DNA of 14,153 bases from Rhodospirillaceae bacterium. GTDB taxonomy: Bacteria; Pseudomonadota; Alphaproteobacteria; DSM-16000; Inquilinaceae. Shown here piece by piece: positions 1 to 9,386 of the stretch (the first letter of the stretch is position 1; every line of letters begins with the position of its first letter). The notes beneath the pieces were generated by a model. That model was not told where the DNA came from and made no database searches. It saw only the letters and a program-made list of their open reading frames with translations. Made by a program: the position numbers and the translations under genes. Location: positions 1 to 14,153 of the forward strand of contig JACKIG010000048.1 in assembly GCA_020638595.1 (NCBI GenBank), given 5' to 3'.

Positions 1-96
1 TTCCTTCTGGGCGACGGAAACGATGTCGCCGTGCACGTCGAAGACGATGGCGCGCGAACTGGTCGTACCTTGGTCCAGGGCCAGGACATACGACAT
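1..96 (-). CDS. glpK: Glycerol kinase, N-terminal fragment (continues beyond window)
   Basis: Only the first 32 codons are in the window, read leftward from ATG at 96-94. They encode MSYVLALDQGTTSSRAIVFD and a further 12 residues. LDQGTTSSRA is the phosphate-1 ATP-binding motif at the extreme N terminus of FGGY-family glycerol kinases. The enzyme makes sn-glycerol-3-phosphate from ATP and glycerol in the cytoplasm, which traps the glycerol brought in by the transporter encoded to the right. A GGGAGAAA ribosome binding site lies just upstream of the start. The gene is 93 bp downstream of glpR on the same strand, so the two are probably co-transcribed. That gap contains a small hairpin (CCGGG/CCCGG, 127-140) and nothing else I can name. 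Identification is firm despite the short fragment; completeness of the gene cannot be judged. Confidence 0.93.
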   Translation of the reverse strand, partial: MSYVLALDQGTTSSRAIVFDVHGDIVSVAQKE

Positions 97-189
97 GTGG
101 CGTTTCTCCCGTACGGCGGACTGCCCCCGGGTGCGCCCGGCCTGCCGCCTGTGTTGCCGCGCCGGCCGACCCGGCTTCGACCTATCGGA

Positions 190-993
190 TCATGCAAGCT
201 CGCCATCGTCGAGCGGATCCGGGTCGACCGGATCGCCCACGACCTCCAGGTGCACGCCGTGCCGCTGGCAGATCTGCCGGAAGCGGGGCGGCGGCTCGGC
301 ATCCGTCACGAAGATGTCGATCTGGCTGATATCGCAGATCCGCACGGTCGCCCGACGCTCGAACTTGTTGTGGTCGGCGACCAGCACGGTCCTGCGCGCG
401 CAGTCGATCATCGCGCGGGCAACCGAAACCTCGCGGTAGTCGAAGTCCAGCACCGCCCCGTCTTCGTCCAGCGCCGATGCGCCGATCACCGCCAGGTCGA
501 CCTTGAAGTTGCGGATGAATTCCATCGCCGCCTCGCCGACGATCCCACCGTCGGTCTGCCGCACCACACCGCCGGCGATGATCAGCTCCTTCGCCGGCGA
601 CCCGCTGAGAATGTTGATCACGTTCAGGTTGTTGGTGATCACCACCAGGTCGCGCCGGTGGTAGAGGGCGCGGGCCACATGTTCCGTCGTCGTGCCGATA
701 TTGAGGATCAGCGAGCTGCGGTCGGGAATGTGCCGCGCGGCCGCCGCCGCGATGCGGCGCTTGCCTTCCGACGCCAGTTCGCGCCGTTCCTCGTACCCGA
801 CATTGGAGATGGTGTTCGCCGGCCGCGCGCCGCCATAGGTGCGCGTCAGCAGGCCCCGGCCGCACAACTCGTTCAAGTCCCTGCGGATCGTTTGCGGCGT
901 GACCGCGAACTGGCTGGCCAGATCGTCGACCGAGACACGACCCTGTGTGGCCGCCCTGGTCAGAATGTCGTTCTGTCGGTCGGTCAGGTTCAT
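190..993 (-). CDS. glpR: DeoR-family glycerol-3-phosphate regulon repressor GlpR
   Basis: Protein of 267 residues. The N-terminal winged helix-turn-helix (about residues 5-55) has the DeoR-family pattern, with SVDDLASQFAVTPQTIRRDL followed by LLTRTYGGA. The sugar-phosphate sensing domain follows, with NIGTT, TNNLNV, AGGVVR, DGGIVGEAA and VLVADHNKF. These blocks match the E. coli GlpR pattern closely. GlpR represses glycerol genes until glycerol-3-phosphate binds. I start at ATG 993 (MNLTDRQNDIL), because the DeoR fold begins here and the family is about 255 residues. A longer frame reaches ATG 1065, but that codon lies between the predicted -35 and -10 boxes of the gene's own promoter; ATG 1029 is a less likely alternative. 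The ribosome binding site at 993 is weak. glpR diverges from the transporter operon and probably controls it, glpK and itself. Confidence 0.93.
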   Translation of the reverse strand: MNLTDRQNDILTRAATQGRVSVDDLASQFAVTPQTIRRDLNELCGRGLLTRTYGGARPANTISNVGYEERRELASEGKRRIAAAAARHIPDRSSLILNIGTTTEHVARALYHRRDLVVITNNLNVINILSGSPAKELIIAGGVVRQTDGGIVGEAAMEFIRNFKVDLAVIGASALDEDGAVLDFDYREVSVARAMIDCARRTVLVADHNKFERRATVRICDISQIDIFVTDAEPPPRFRQICQRHGVHLEVVGDPVDPDPLDDGELA

Positions 994-1048
994 GGGGCCG
1001 AAACCGCTACCGTTGCGGACTGGCAGCATTCCAAACTGGTTTTCGGCC

Positions 1049-1076
1049 AGTCTAGGAGTTTTCACTTGACGGTCAA
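1049..1076 (-). promoter_or_regulatory. Candidate sigma70-type promoter for glpR-glpK
   Basis: Read on the minus strand: -35 TTGACC (1076-1071), a 16-bp spacer, then -10 TAGACT (1054-1049). That is five of six and four of six matches to the TTGACA/TATAAT consensus. Transcription would start near 1041-1043, about 50 nt upstream of the chosen glpR start, and would exclude a start at ATG 1065. Prediction by eye only. Confidence 0.5.
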
Positions 1077-1094
1077 TTGATTTTCATTCGAACA
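1066..1094 (+). promoter_or_regulatory. Candidate promoter of the glpVSTPQU operon
   Basis: The -35 candidate TTGACG (1066-1071) forms half of the palindrome TTGAC-G-GTCAA (1066-1076); its other half is the -35 box of glpR on the opposite strand. At 17-18 bp spacing the -10 would be CGAACA or GAACAT (1089-1095), a weak match that overlaps the GlpR-like operator. The glpV ribosome binding site is strong (AAGGGAGGA, ending at 1134), six bases before ATG 1140. Confidence 0.4.
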
Positions 1095-1095
1095 T
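1080..1095. promoter_or_regulatory. Candidate GlpR operator
   Basis: The 16-mer ATTTTCATTCGAACAT resembles the E. coli GlpR operator pattern, whose halves are roughly ATGTTCGW and WCGAACAT. The right half, TCGAACAT, is a full match to that half-site; the left half, ATTTTCAT, matches six of eight positions. It lies just downstream of the shared -35 palindrome and over the expected -10 of the glpV promoter, a position suited to repression. Alphaproteobacterial GlpR proteins may prefer a different motif, so this is a candidate only. Confidence 0.45.
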
Positions 1096-1139
1096 CACAC
1101 TTCGGAAAGAAGGTCGTAAAACCCTAAGGGAGGATACCG

Positions 1140-2879
<1,740 letters not shown>

Positions 2880-2896
2880 TACCGGCCCCGCGACCA

Positions 2897-2929
2897 GCCC
2901 CGGGGGCGCCCTCGCGCCGCCCCCGGGGC
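2897..2929 (+). terminator. GC-rich hairpin between glpV and glpS (attenuator or mRNA stabiliser)
   Basis: A perfect 12-bp inverted repeat, GCCCCGGGGGCG (2897-2908) and CGCCCCCGGGGC (2918-2929), is separated by a 9-nt loop. It begins 17 nt after the glpV stop. No run of T follows (ATCGTCTTGAT), so full Rho-independent termination is doubtful. Its likely role is partial termination or protection of the glpV transcript's 3' end. The rest of the 152-bp gap shows no other feature. Confidence 0.6.
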
Positions 2930-3031
2930 ATCGTCTTGATGAAATCGCCCGCGCTTCGCTGAGACCGGTCTGTCCCGGATCGCAAAAGCGAGGTGCCGAA
3001 AGTCCCCGTTGCCCGCAGTCCGGCAATCGAG

Positions 3032-4096
3032 ATGAGCGCTGAATTGAAAGCCGTGGTCAAACGCGTCGGCGCGGAGACCCACATCTACGAAACCAGCGTG
3101 GCGCTGGCGGACAAGGGCTTCAACGTCCTGCTGGGGCCGACCGGCGCCGGCAAGACGACGCTGATCAAGCTGCTGGCCGGGCTGGAGAAGGCGACGTCCG
3201 GGCAGATCTGGATCAAGGGCCGCGACGTCACGCATGTGAACACGCAGCGCCGCAACATCTCCCTGGTCCACCAGTTCTTCGTCAACTACCCCAACATGTC
3301 GGTCTACGAGAACATCGCATCGCCGCTGCGCGTCGCCGGCCTGCGCCGCCAGGACCGCGACCGGCGGGTGCGCGAGGCGGCGGAGCTGTTGAAGCTGACG
3401 CCGATGCTGAACCGCCGCCCGTCGGAGCTGTCGGGCGGCCAGCAGCAGCGCACCGCCCTGGCGCGGGCGATCGTCAAGGAAGCCGACCTGGTCCTGCTGG
3501 ACGAGCCGCTGGCCAATCTGGACTACAAGCTGCGCGAGGAGCTGCGCGACGAGCTGCCGAAGCTGTTCGCCGGCCGCGGCGCCACCGTGGTCTATGCCAC
3601 GTCGGAACCGACGGAAGCCCTGCTGCTGGGCGGCCACACGGCCACGATGCAGGACGGCCGCGTCACCCATTTCGGCCCGACGGCGGAGATCTACCGCGCG
3701 CCGGCCGACCTGGCGACGGCGGAGGTGTTCTCCGACCCGCCGATCAACACCGCACCCGTGACCAAGACCGGCACCCGCATGACGCTGGACGGCGGCGTCG
3801 GCTGGACCGTCTCCGGCCCCATCGCCGACGTGCCGGACGGGACCTATACCGTCGGCGTGCGGCCCCATTTCATCACCCCGCGCGCCAATGGCGAGGGCCT
3901 GGTGCGCCTGAGCGGCAAGGTGCTGATCACCGAACTGTCGGGATCGGACAGCGTGGCGCATTTCCGGGTGGGCCGCCACGTCTGGGTGTCGCAGAGCCGC
4001 GGGATCTACCAGTACCGGGTGGGCGAGATGCACGACTTCCTTATGGACGCGGACAGGTGCCTCTACTTCGATGCCAAGGGCATGCTGGTGGGATGA
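3032..4096 (+). CDS. glpS: Glycerol ABC transporter ATPase GlpS (switch histidine absent)
   Basis: Protein of 354 residues from ATG 3032. It is an importer ATPase of the MalK/UgpC type: Walker A GPTGAGKTT (35-43), Q-loop VHQFF (79-83), intact signature LSGGQQQR (133-140), Walker B LVLLDEP (153-159), D-loop ANLD (161-164), and a C-terminal TOBE-type region from about 230. The position of the H-loop histidine reads T-S-E-P (190-193), so the switch histidine is replaced by Ser191. I chose ATG 3032 because KRVGAETHIY then sits where family members begin; an in-frame GTG at 2993 would add 13 residues with no family resemblance. It pairs with GlpT, 33 bp downstream, to power glycerol import at the inner face of the membrane. 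Identification as GlpS rests on operon context plus the unusual H-loop. Confidence 0.88.
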   Translation: MSAELKAVVKRVGAETHIYETSVALADKGFNVLLGPTGAGKTTLIKLLAGLEKATSGQIWIKGRDVTHVNTQRRNISLVHQFFVNYPNMSVYENIASPLRVAGLRRQDRDRRVREAAELLKLTPMLNRRPSELSGGQQQRTALARAIVKEADLVLLDEPLANLDYKLREELRDELPKLFAGRGATVVYATSEPTEALLLGGHTATMQDGRVTHFGPTAEIYRAPADLATAEVFSDPPINTAPVTKTGTRMTLDGGVGWTVSGPIADVPDGTYTVGVRPHFITPRANGEGLVRLSGKVLITELSGSDSVAHFRVGRHVWVSQSRGIYQYRVGEMHDFLMDADRCLYFDAKGMLVG

Positions 4097-4129
4097 GCAC
4101 CGTGACGCGGGGGGCATGACGGGCGAGAG

Positions 4130-5203
<1,074 letters not shown>

Positions 5204-5208
5204 ACGCG

Positions 5209-6075
5209 ATGGCGACCAAGACCGACAACAACAGGGCCTGGCTGTTCGTCATCCCCGTGGTGGCGCTGGTCGCCTTCAACGCGCTGGTGCCGTTGATGAC
5301 CGTCGTGAACTACTCCGTGCAGGAGACGTTCGGCGACAACCTGTTCTTCTGGCACGGCCTGGGCTGGTTCGAGGACATCCTGCGGTCGGAACGCGCCCAT
5401 GCGGCGCTGGGCCGCCAGATGCTGTTCACCGCGATCATCCTGGTCATCGAAGTGCCGCTGGGCGTTGCCATCGCGCTGGCCATGCCCCGCAAGGGACCCT
5501 GGGTCTCCGTCTGCCTGGTGCTGATGGCGCTGCCGCTGCTGATCCCGTGGAACGTGGTCGGCGCCATGTGGAACATCCTGGCGCTGCCCGATATCGGGCT
5601 GCTGGGCCATACGATCAACGCCATGGGCATCGACTACAACTTCACCCAGCAGCCGATCGCCGCCTGGTTCACCATGGTGCTGATGGATGTCTGGCACTGG
5701 ACGTCGCTGGTGGTGCTGCTGGCCTATGCGGGCCTGATCTCCATCCCCGACGCCTACTATCAGGCGGCCAAGATCGACGGGGCCAGGGGCTGGGCGGTGT
5801 TCCGGCACATCCAGCTGCCGAAGATGAACCGCGTGCTGACCATCGCCATCCTGCTGCGCTTCATGGACAGCTTCATGGTCTATACCGAGCCCTTCGTCCT
5901 GACCGGCGGCGGGCCGGGCAATTCGACGACGCTTCTGTCCATCGACCTGGTGAAGATGGCGGTCGGCCAGTTCGACCTGGGGCGCGGCGGCGCGATGTCG
6001 CTGATCTACTTCCTGATCACGCTTCTGGTCAGCTGGATCTTCTACACACTGATGACCCGCAACGAGAGCCAGTAG
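5209..6075 (+). CDS. glpP: Glycerol ABC transporter permease GlpP
   Basis: Protein of 288 residues with six predicted membrane segments at about 10-33, 71-92, 99-121, 151-176, 209-233 and 261-282. The cytoplasmic EAA loop (182-205, AYYQAAKIDGARGW then HIQLP) is the coupling helix that contacts the ATPases, as in MalF/UgpA-type binding-protein-dependent permeases. I start at ATG 5209 rather than the longer frame from 5182: GGAGGCGG (5191-5198) is well spaced for 5209 and the protein then begins MATKTDNN before the first membrane helix. Only 5 nt separate it from the glpT stop. It should form the glycerol channel through the inner membrane with GlpQ. Confidence 0.9.
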   Translation: MATKTDNNRAWLFVIPVVALVAFNALVPLMTVVNYSVQETFGDNLFFWHGLGWFEDILRSERAHAALGRQMLFTAIILVIEVPLGVAIALAMPRKGPWVSVCLVLMALPLLIPWNVVGAMWNILALPDIGLLGHTINAMGIDYNFTQQPIAAWFTMVLMDVWHWTSLVVLLAYAGLISIPDAYYQAAKIDGARGWAVFRHIQLPKMNRVLTIAILLRFMDSFMVYTEPFVLTGGGPGNSTTLLSIDLVKMAVGQFDLGRGGAMSLIYFLITLLVSWIFYTLMTRNESQ

Positions 6076-6088
6076 GGGCACGGAACCG

Positions 6089-6889
<801 letters not shown>

Positions 6890-6904
6890 GGAAGGCAGAC
6901 AGGC

Positions 6905-7186
6905 ATGGCCGGCTGGATGGCATGGACCTGGCCGACGGCAGGGTTCTTCGTCTTCATCTTTCTCAGCATCGCCACGATGGGCGTGCTGGAGTGGCGCCAT
7001 CCCGGCGGTGCGCCGCGCCGCGGCGTCCTGGGCCTGAACACGACGCGCGGCGACCGGCTGTTCCTGACCCTGCTGGGCTCCGCCTTCATCCTGCTGGCCT
7101 GGATCGGCCTCGTCGGCATCCCCACGCTGTGGGCCGGCGTCATCGTGGCCCTGGGCTGGGGAACCTTCGTCTTCGCCAAGGTCTGA
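6905..7186 (+). CDS. glpU: Small membrane protein of the glycerol transporter operon (DUF2160)
   Basis: Protein of 93 residues with three predicted membrane segments: about 10-27, 52-70 and 74-91. The cytosolic or periplasmic loop between the first two (WRHPGGAPRRGVLGLNTTRGDR) is basic and proline/glycine-rich. The size, the LEWRHPGG stretch and the position after glpQ match the DUF2160 family, called GlpU in the rhizobial glycerol operon. I know of no defined biochemical role; an accessory subunit of the GlpPQ channel is the simplest inference. The ribosome binding site is GAGGAAGG, and the gene is 15 bp after glpQ. It ends the operon, followed by a candidate terminator. Confidence 0.82.
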   Translation: MAGWMAWTWPTAGFFVFIFLSIATMGVLEWRHPGGAPRRGVLGLNTTRGDRLFLTLLGSAFILLAWIGLVGIPTLWAGVIVALGWGTFVFAKV

Positions 7187-7188
7187 CC

Positions 7189-7208
7189 GGGCCGCCGACC
7201 GACGGCCC
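7189..7208. terminator. Candidate bidirectional terminator between glpU and the mesD-like gene
   Basis: The inverted repeat GGGCCG (7189-7194) / CGGCCC (7203-7208) with an 8-nt loop starts two bases after the glpU stop, in the 36-bp gap between two convergent genes. There is no T-run on either side, so it is a weak candidate. Confidence 0.35.
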
Positions 7209-7222
7209 AGCGGCAGGCCGCC

Positions 7223-8251
7223 CTATTCCCCCCGCAACAGCCGTGCGCCGGCGCCAAGCGCGCGCAGCTTGCCGACGGCGACGGAACGCGCCAGCGGTGC
7301 CATGCCGCAATTGGTGCACGCCTGGATGCGCAGGGGGTCGGCGTGGCGCATGGCCTCGCGCAGGGTGGTGGCGACCTCTTCCGGCGTCTCGATGCGGCTG
7401 GTGGCGACATCGATGGCGCCGACCAGGATCTGCTTGTCGGGCAGCAGGCCGATCAGGTCCATCGGCACATGCGATCCGGCGCATTCCAGCGACACCTGCC
7501 CGATGCGGCTGGCGTTCAATGCCGGAAAGATCGCCTCGTACTGGCGCCAGCTCTCGCCCAGCGTCTTCTTCCAGTTGATGTTGGCCTCGATCCCGTAGCC
7601 GTAGCAGATATGCACGGCCGTCTGCGCCGTCAGGCCCTGTGCGGCCCGCTCCAGCGCGGCCACGCCCCAATCGCGCACATCGTCGGCAAAGACGTTGAAG
7701 GCCGGCTCGTCGAACTGGATGACGTCGATGCCGATGGCCTCCAGCTCGCGCGCTTCGGCATTCAGAAGCTCGGCAAAGGCCATGGCCATGTCGCCGCGGC
7801 GCCCGTAATGGGCATCGGCGATGGTGTCGCAGATGGTCATCGGCCCGGGCATGGTGAACTTGACCCGGCCCTTGGCGTGGGCACGCAGCGTGCGCGCCTC
7901 GCGCCCGTGCACCGACCGCGGCCGCGTGACCGCCGCCGTCACCGTCGGCACGTCGACGACATAGCGGTTGTCGCGGATGCCCATCTTCGTCTTCAACGCC
8001 CAGTCGATGCCTTCGACATGCTCCAGGAAGCCGTGGACGAAATGGGTGCGCGACTGTTCGCCTTCCGCCACGATGTCGATGCCGGCGTCCTCCTGCTCCT
8101 TGATCCACAGCAGGGTGGCGTCGTCCTGCGCCTGGGTGCGCTGATCGCCGTCCAGCCGCCAGTCCGGCCACAGCTTTTCCGGCTCCGCCAGCCAGAACGG
8201 CTTCGGCAGGCTGCCGGCGATGGTCGTCGGGAACAGCGTCTCCGGTGCCAT
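7223..8251 (-). CDS. Short MetE-like methionine synthase (MesD-type, single catalytic domain)
   Basis: Protein of 342 residues that corresponds only to the C-terminal half of classical MetE (about 750 residues). The zinc and homocysteine site is visible: His214 and Cys216 (VHICYGYG), Glu256 (SLECAGS) and Cys315 (ACTNCGM). The folate-side blocks TTIAGSLPKP, MPGPMTICD and IQFDEPAFN are present. Its overall pattern (AGSLPKPFWLAEPEKLW, INWKKTLGESWRQYE, GAIDVATSRIET) agrees with my memory of MesD, a family of core methionine synthases that in aerobic bacteria work with MesX (DUF1852). No mesX is in this window. I start at ATG 8251, because GGGGGGGAAG lies just upstream and the family begins at the LFPTTIAGS block; longer frames add an unrelated segment. 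A role in S-methyl or methylamine metabolism rather than methionine synthesis is possible. Confidence 0.8.
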   Translation of the reverse strand: MAPETLFPTTIAGSLPKPFWLAEPEKLWPDWRLDGDQRTQAQDDATLLWIKEQEDAGIDIVAEGEQSRTHFVHGFLEHVEGIDWALKTKMGIRDNRYVVDVPTVTAAVTRPRSVHGREARTLRAHAKGRVKFTMPGPMTICDTIADAHYGRRGDMAMAFAELLNAEARELEAIGIDVIQFDEPAFNVFADDVRDWGVAALERAAQGLTAQTAVHICYGYGIEANINWKKTLGESWRQYEAIFPALNASRIGQVSLECAGSHVPMDLIGLLPDKQILVGAIDVATSRIETPEEVATTLREAMRHADPLRIQACTNCGMAPLARSVAVGKLRALGAGARLLRGE

Positions 8252-8345
8252 GGTGCTTCCCCCCCTTTGTCGCCGGTGCGCCGGTCGCGCCCGGTCATTG
8301 CCGGCAGCGTAGGGCCTGGGCCGGGCGCTGCAAAGCCCCGCAAAC

Positions 8346-8376
8346 GCCGCCCGCCTGCGGCTGCCGCCGGCCGGCG
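8346..8376 (-). terminator. GC palindromes just after lspA (possible terminator)
   Basis: The 12-bp perfect palindrome CGCCGGCCGGCG (8365-8376) begins two bases after the lspA stop. A second stem, GCCGC/GCGGC (8346-8361), follows on the minus strand. No T-run is present. These could terminate lspA transcription or simply reflect high GC. The remaining 94 bp up to the mesD-like start show no recognisable riboswitch. Confidence 0.3.
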
Positions 8377-8378
8377 TC

Positions 8379-8921
8379 TCAGGATGGCGGTACCGGCCCG
8401 ATGGCCCCGGCAGGCCGGCGCGCGGGGCGGCCGAAGGACACCAGGACAACCCCCAGCACCACGCAGACATCGGCGATGTTGAACGCGTAGGGATTGTCGA
8501 TCGCGGGAACGCTGACGTTCAGGAAATCCACGACGGCGCCATGGACCAGCCGATCGAGCGCGTTGCCCAGCGCACCGCCGATGACAAGGCCGGCCCCCCA
8601 CGCATTGGGCGGCCGGCGCGCGCCGTACAGCCACCACGACAGGCCGCCACAGACCAGCGCGGCAACGGCTGGCAGCAGCCATTGCCCGAACCCGCCCGGC
8701 GAGGCCATCAGGCCGAAGTTCATTCCGGTGTTCCAGGCCAGCACGAAGTCGACCCAGCCCGGCACCACTTCCAGTCGCCCGACCGACCGCAGGTCCAGCA
8801 GCTCAAGCACGGCCCATTTCGACGCCTGGTCGAGGGCGAAGGCGACGGCCGCAACCAGCCAGGCCCACCGCAGGGGCCCATGGAAGCCCGGCGGACGATC
8901 GTTGCGGACGGACGTCATCAT
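8379..8921 (-). CDS. lspA: Lipoprotein signal peptidase (signal peptidase II)
   Basis: Protein of 180 residues with four expected membrane segments (about 18-40, 68-72 into 82-99, 108-122, 148-164). The two catalytic aspartates are in the conserved blocks GNALDRLVHGAVVDF (Asp123) and FNIADVCV (Asp151); the N-terminal DQASKW and WNTGMNFGL blocks also fit. It removes signal peptides from diacylglyceryl-modified prolipoproteins in the inner membrane. The start has two consecutive ATGs (8921 and 8918) without a strong ribosome binding site, so the exact start is uncertain. It is not next to ileS, its usual neighbour in many proteobacteria, and stands between a mesD-like gene and a palindromic repeat unit. 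Confidence 0.93.
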   Translation of the reverse strand: MMTSVRNDRPPGFHGPLRWAWLVAAVAFALDQASKWAVLELLDLRSVGRLEVVPGWVDFVLAWNTGMNFGLMASPGGFGQWLLPAVAALVCGGLSWWLYGARRPPNAWGAGLVIGGALGNALDRLVHGAVVDFLNVSVPAIDNPYAFNIADVCVVLGVVLVSFGRPARRPAGAIGPVPPS

Positions 8922-8979
8922 GGATGTCGGCCGGAAGACGGCCTGTCCCGGCGCGCAGGGCCGGGGCGGACCGTGCGGC

Positions 8980-9100
8980 GCCTAGAGCAGGATTCAGACA
9001 TCAGGCTGAATCGGCCGGATGTCATCTTGCTCTCATTCATATAGTTGGAGACTGATTCAGCGAAGATGTCGATCCGACATCTTCGCATCAGGCTCTAGGC
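8980..9100. repeat. 121-bp palindromic repeat unit with 9-bp terminal inverted repeats
   Basis: The unit begins with GCCTAGAGC (8980-8988) and ends with its exact reverse complement, GCTCTAGGC (9092-9100). Inside are a GATTCAG/CTGAATC hairpin (8991-8997, 9006-9012), a perfect 11-bp hairpin CGAAGATGTCG/CGACATCTTCG (9061-9085, 3-nt loop), an AGAGCA/TGCTCT pair (8984-8989, 9028-9033), and a direct repeat CATCAGGCT (8999-9007 and 9086-9094). Base composition is far more AT-rich than its surroundings. It codes for nothing and looks like a non-autonomous dispersed palindromic element of the kind common between genes in alphaproteobacteria. No clear target-site duplication is visible. Copy number cannot be judged from this window. 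Its right end overlaps the purS stop codon, and it may also act as a transcript terminator for purS. Confidence 0.65.
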
Positions 9101-9337
9101 TTCCAGGTCGATGTGATAGGTCTCGATCACCGGGTTGGCCAGCAGGCCGCGGCACATCCGGTCGACGGCCTCGCGGGCGGTGTCGGGGTCGGTCTCGTCC
9201 AGTTCCAGCTCGATCAGCTTGCCCTGGCGGACCTCGCCCAGGCCGGCGAAGCCCAGGCCCGAGAGGGCGTTGCGGATGGCCTTGCCCTGGGGGTCGTGCA
9301 CGCCGGTCTTCAGGCTGATGTGGACACGCGCTTTCAC
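9095..9337 (-). CDS. purS: Phosphoribosylformylglycinamidine synthase subunit PurS
   Basis: Protein of 80 residues, the usual PurS length. It starts KARVHISLKTGVHDPQGKAI, includes LGEVRQGKLIELEL and ends NPVIETYHIDLEA, all diagnostic of PurS. PurS bridges PurQ (glutaminase) and PurL (synthetase) in step four of purine synthesis. I take GTG 9337 as start: it gives the family's MKARVHI start and good spacing from GGGAGAGG; a TTG three bases upstream is possible. The gene is 49 bp downstream of purC. Its TAG stop (9097-9095) lies inside the right terminal repeat of the palindromic element. purQ and purL, which usually follow, are not here, but must exist elsewhere because PurS has no known use alone. 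Confidence 0.93.
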   Translation of the reverse strand: MKARVHISLKTGVHDPQGKAIRNALSGLGFAGLGEVRQGKLIELELDETDPDTAREAVDRMCRGLLANPVIETYHIDLEA

Positions 9338-9386
9338 CAAGCCTCTCCCGCTTCACCTTCGCATGATGTGACGGACAGCCCCCGCG

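Noticed and set aside
994..1065. Extended N terminus of GlpR from ATG 1065
   Set aside because: The codon lies between the -35 and -10 boxes predicted for glpR, and the added residues are outside the DeoR fold.
8252..8378. SAM-type riboswitch upstream of the mesD-like gene
   Set aside because: No SAM-II or SAM-I core sequence can be seen; the region is only GC-rich palindromes.
8980..9100. Insertion sequence remnant with target-site duplication
   Set aside because: No transposase fragment and no matching direct repeats flank the unit; it is better described as a small palindromic repeat.
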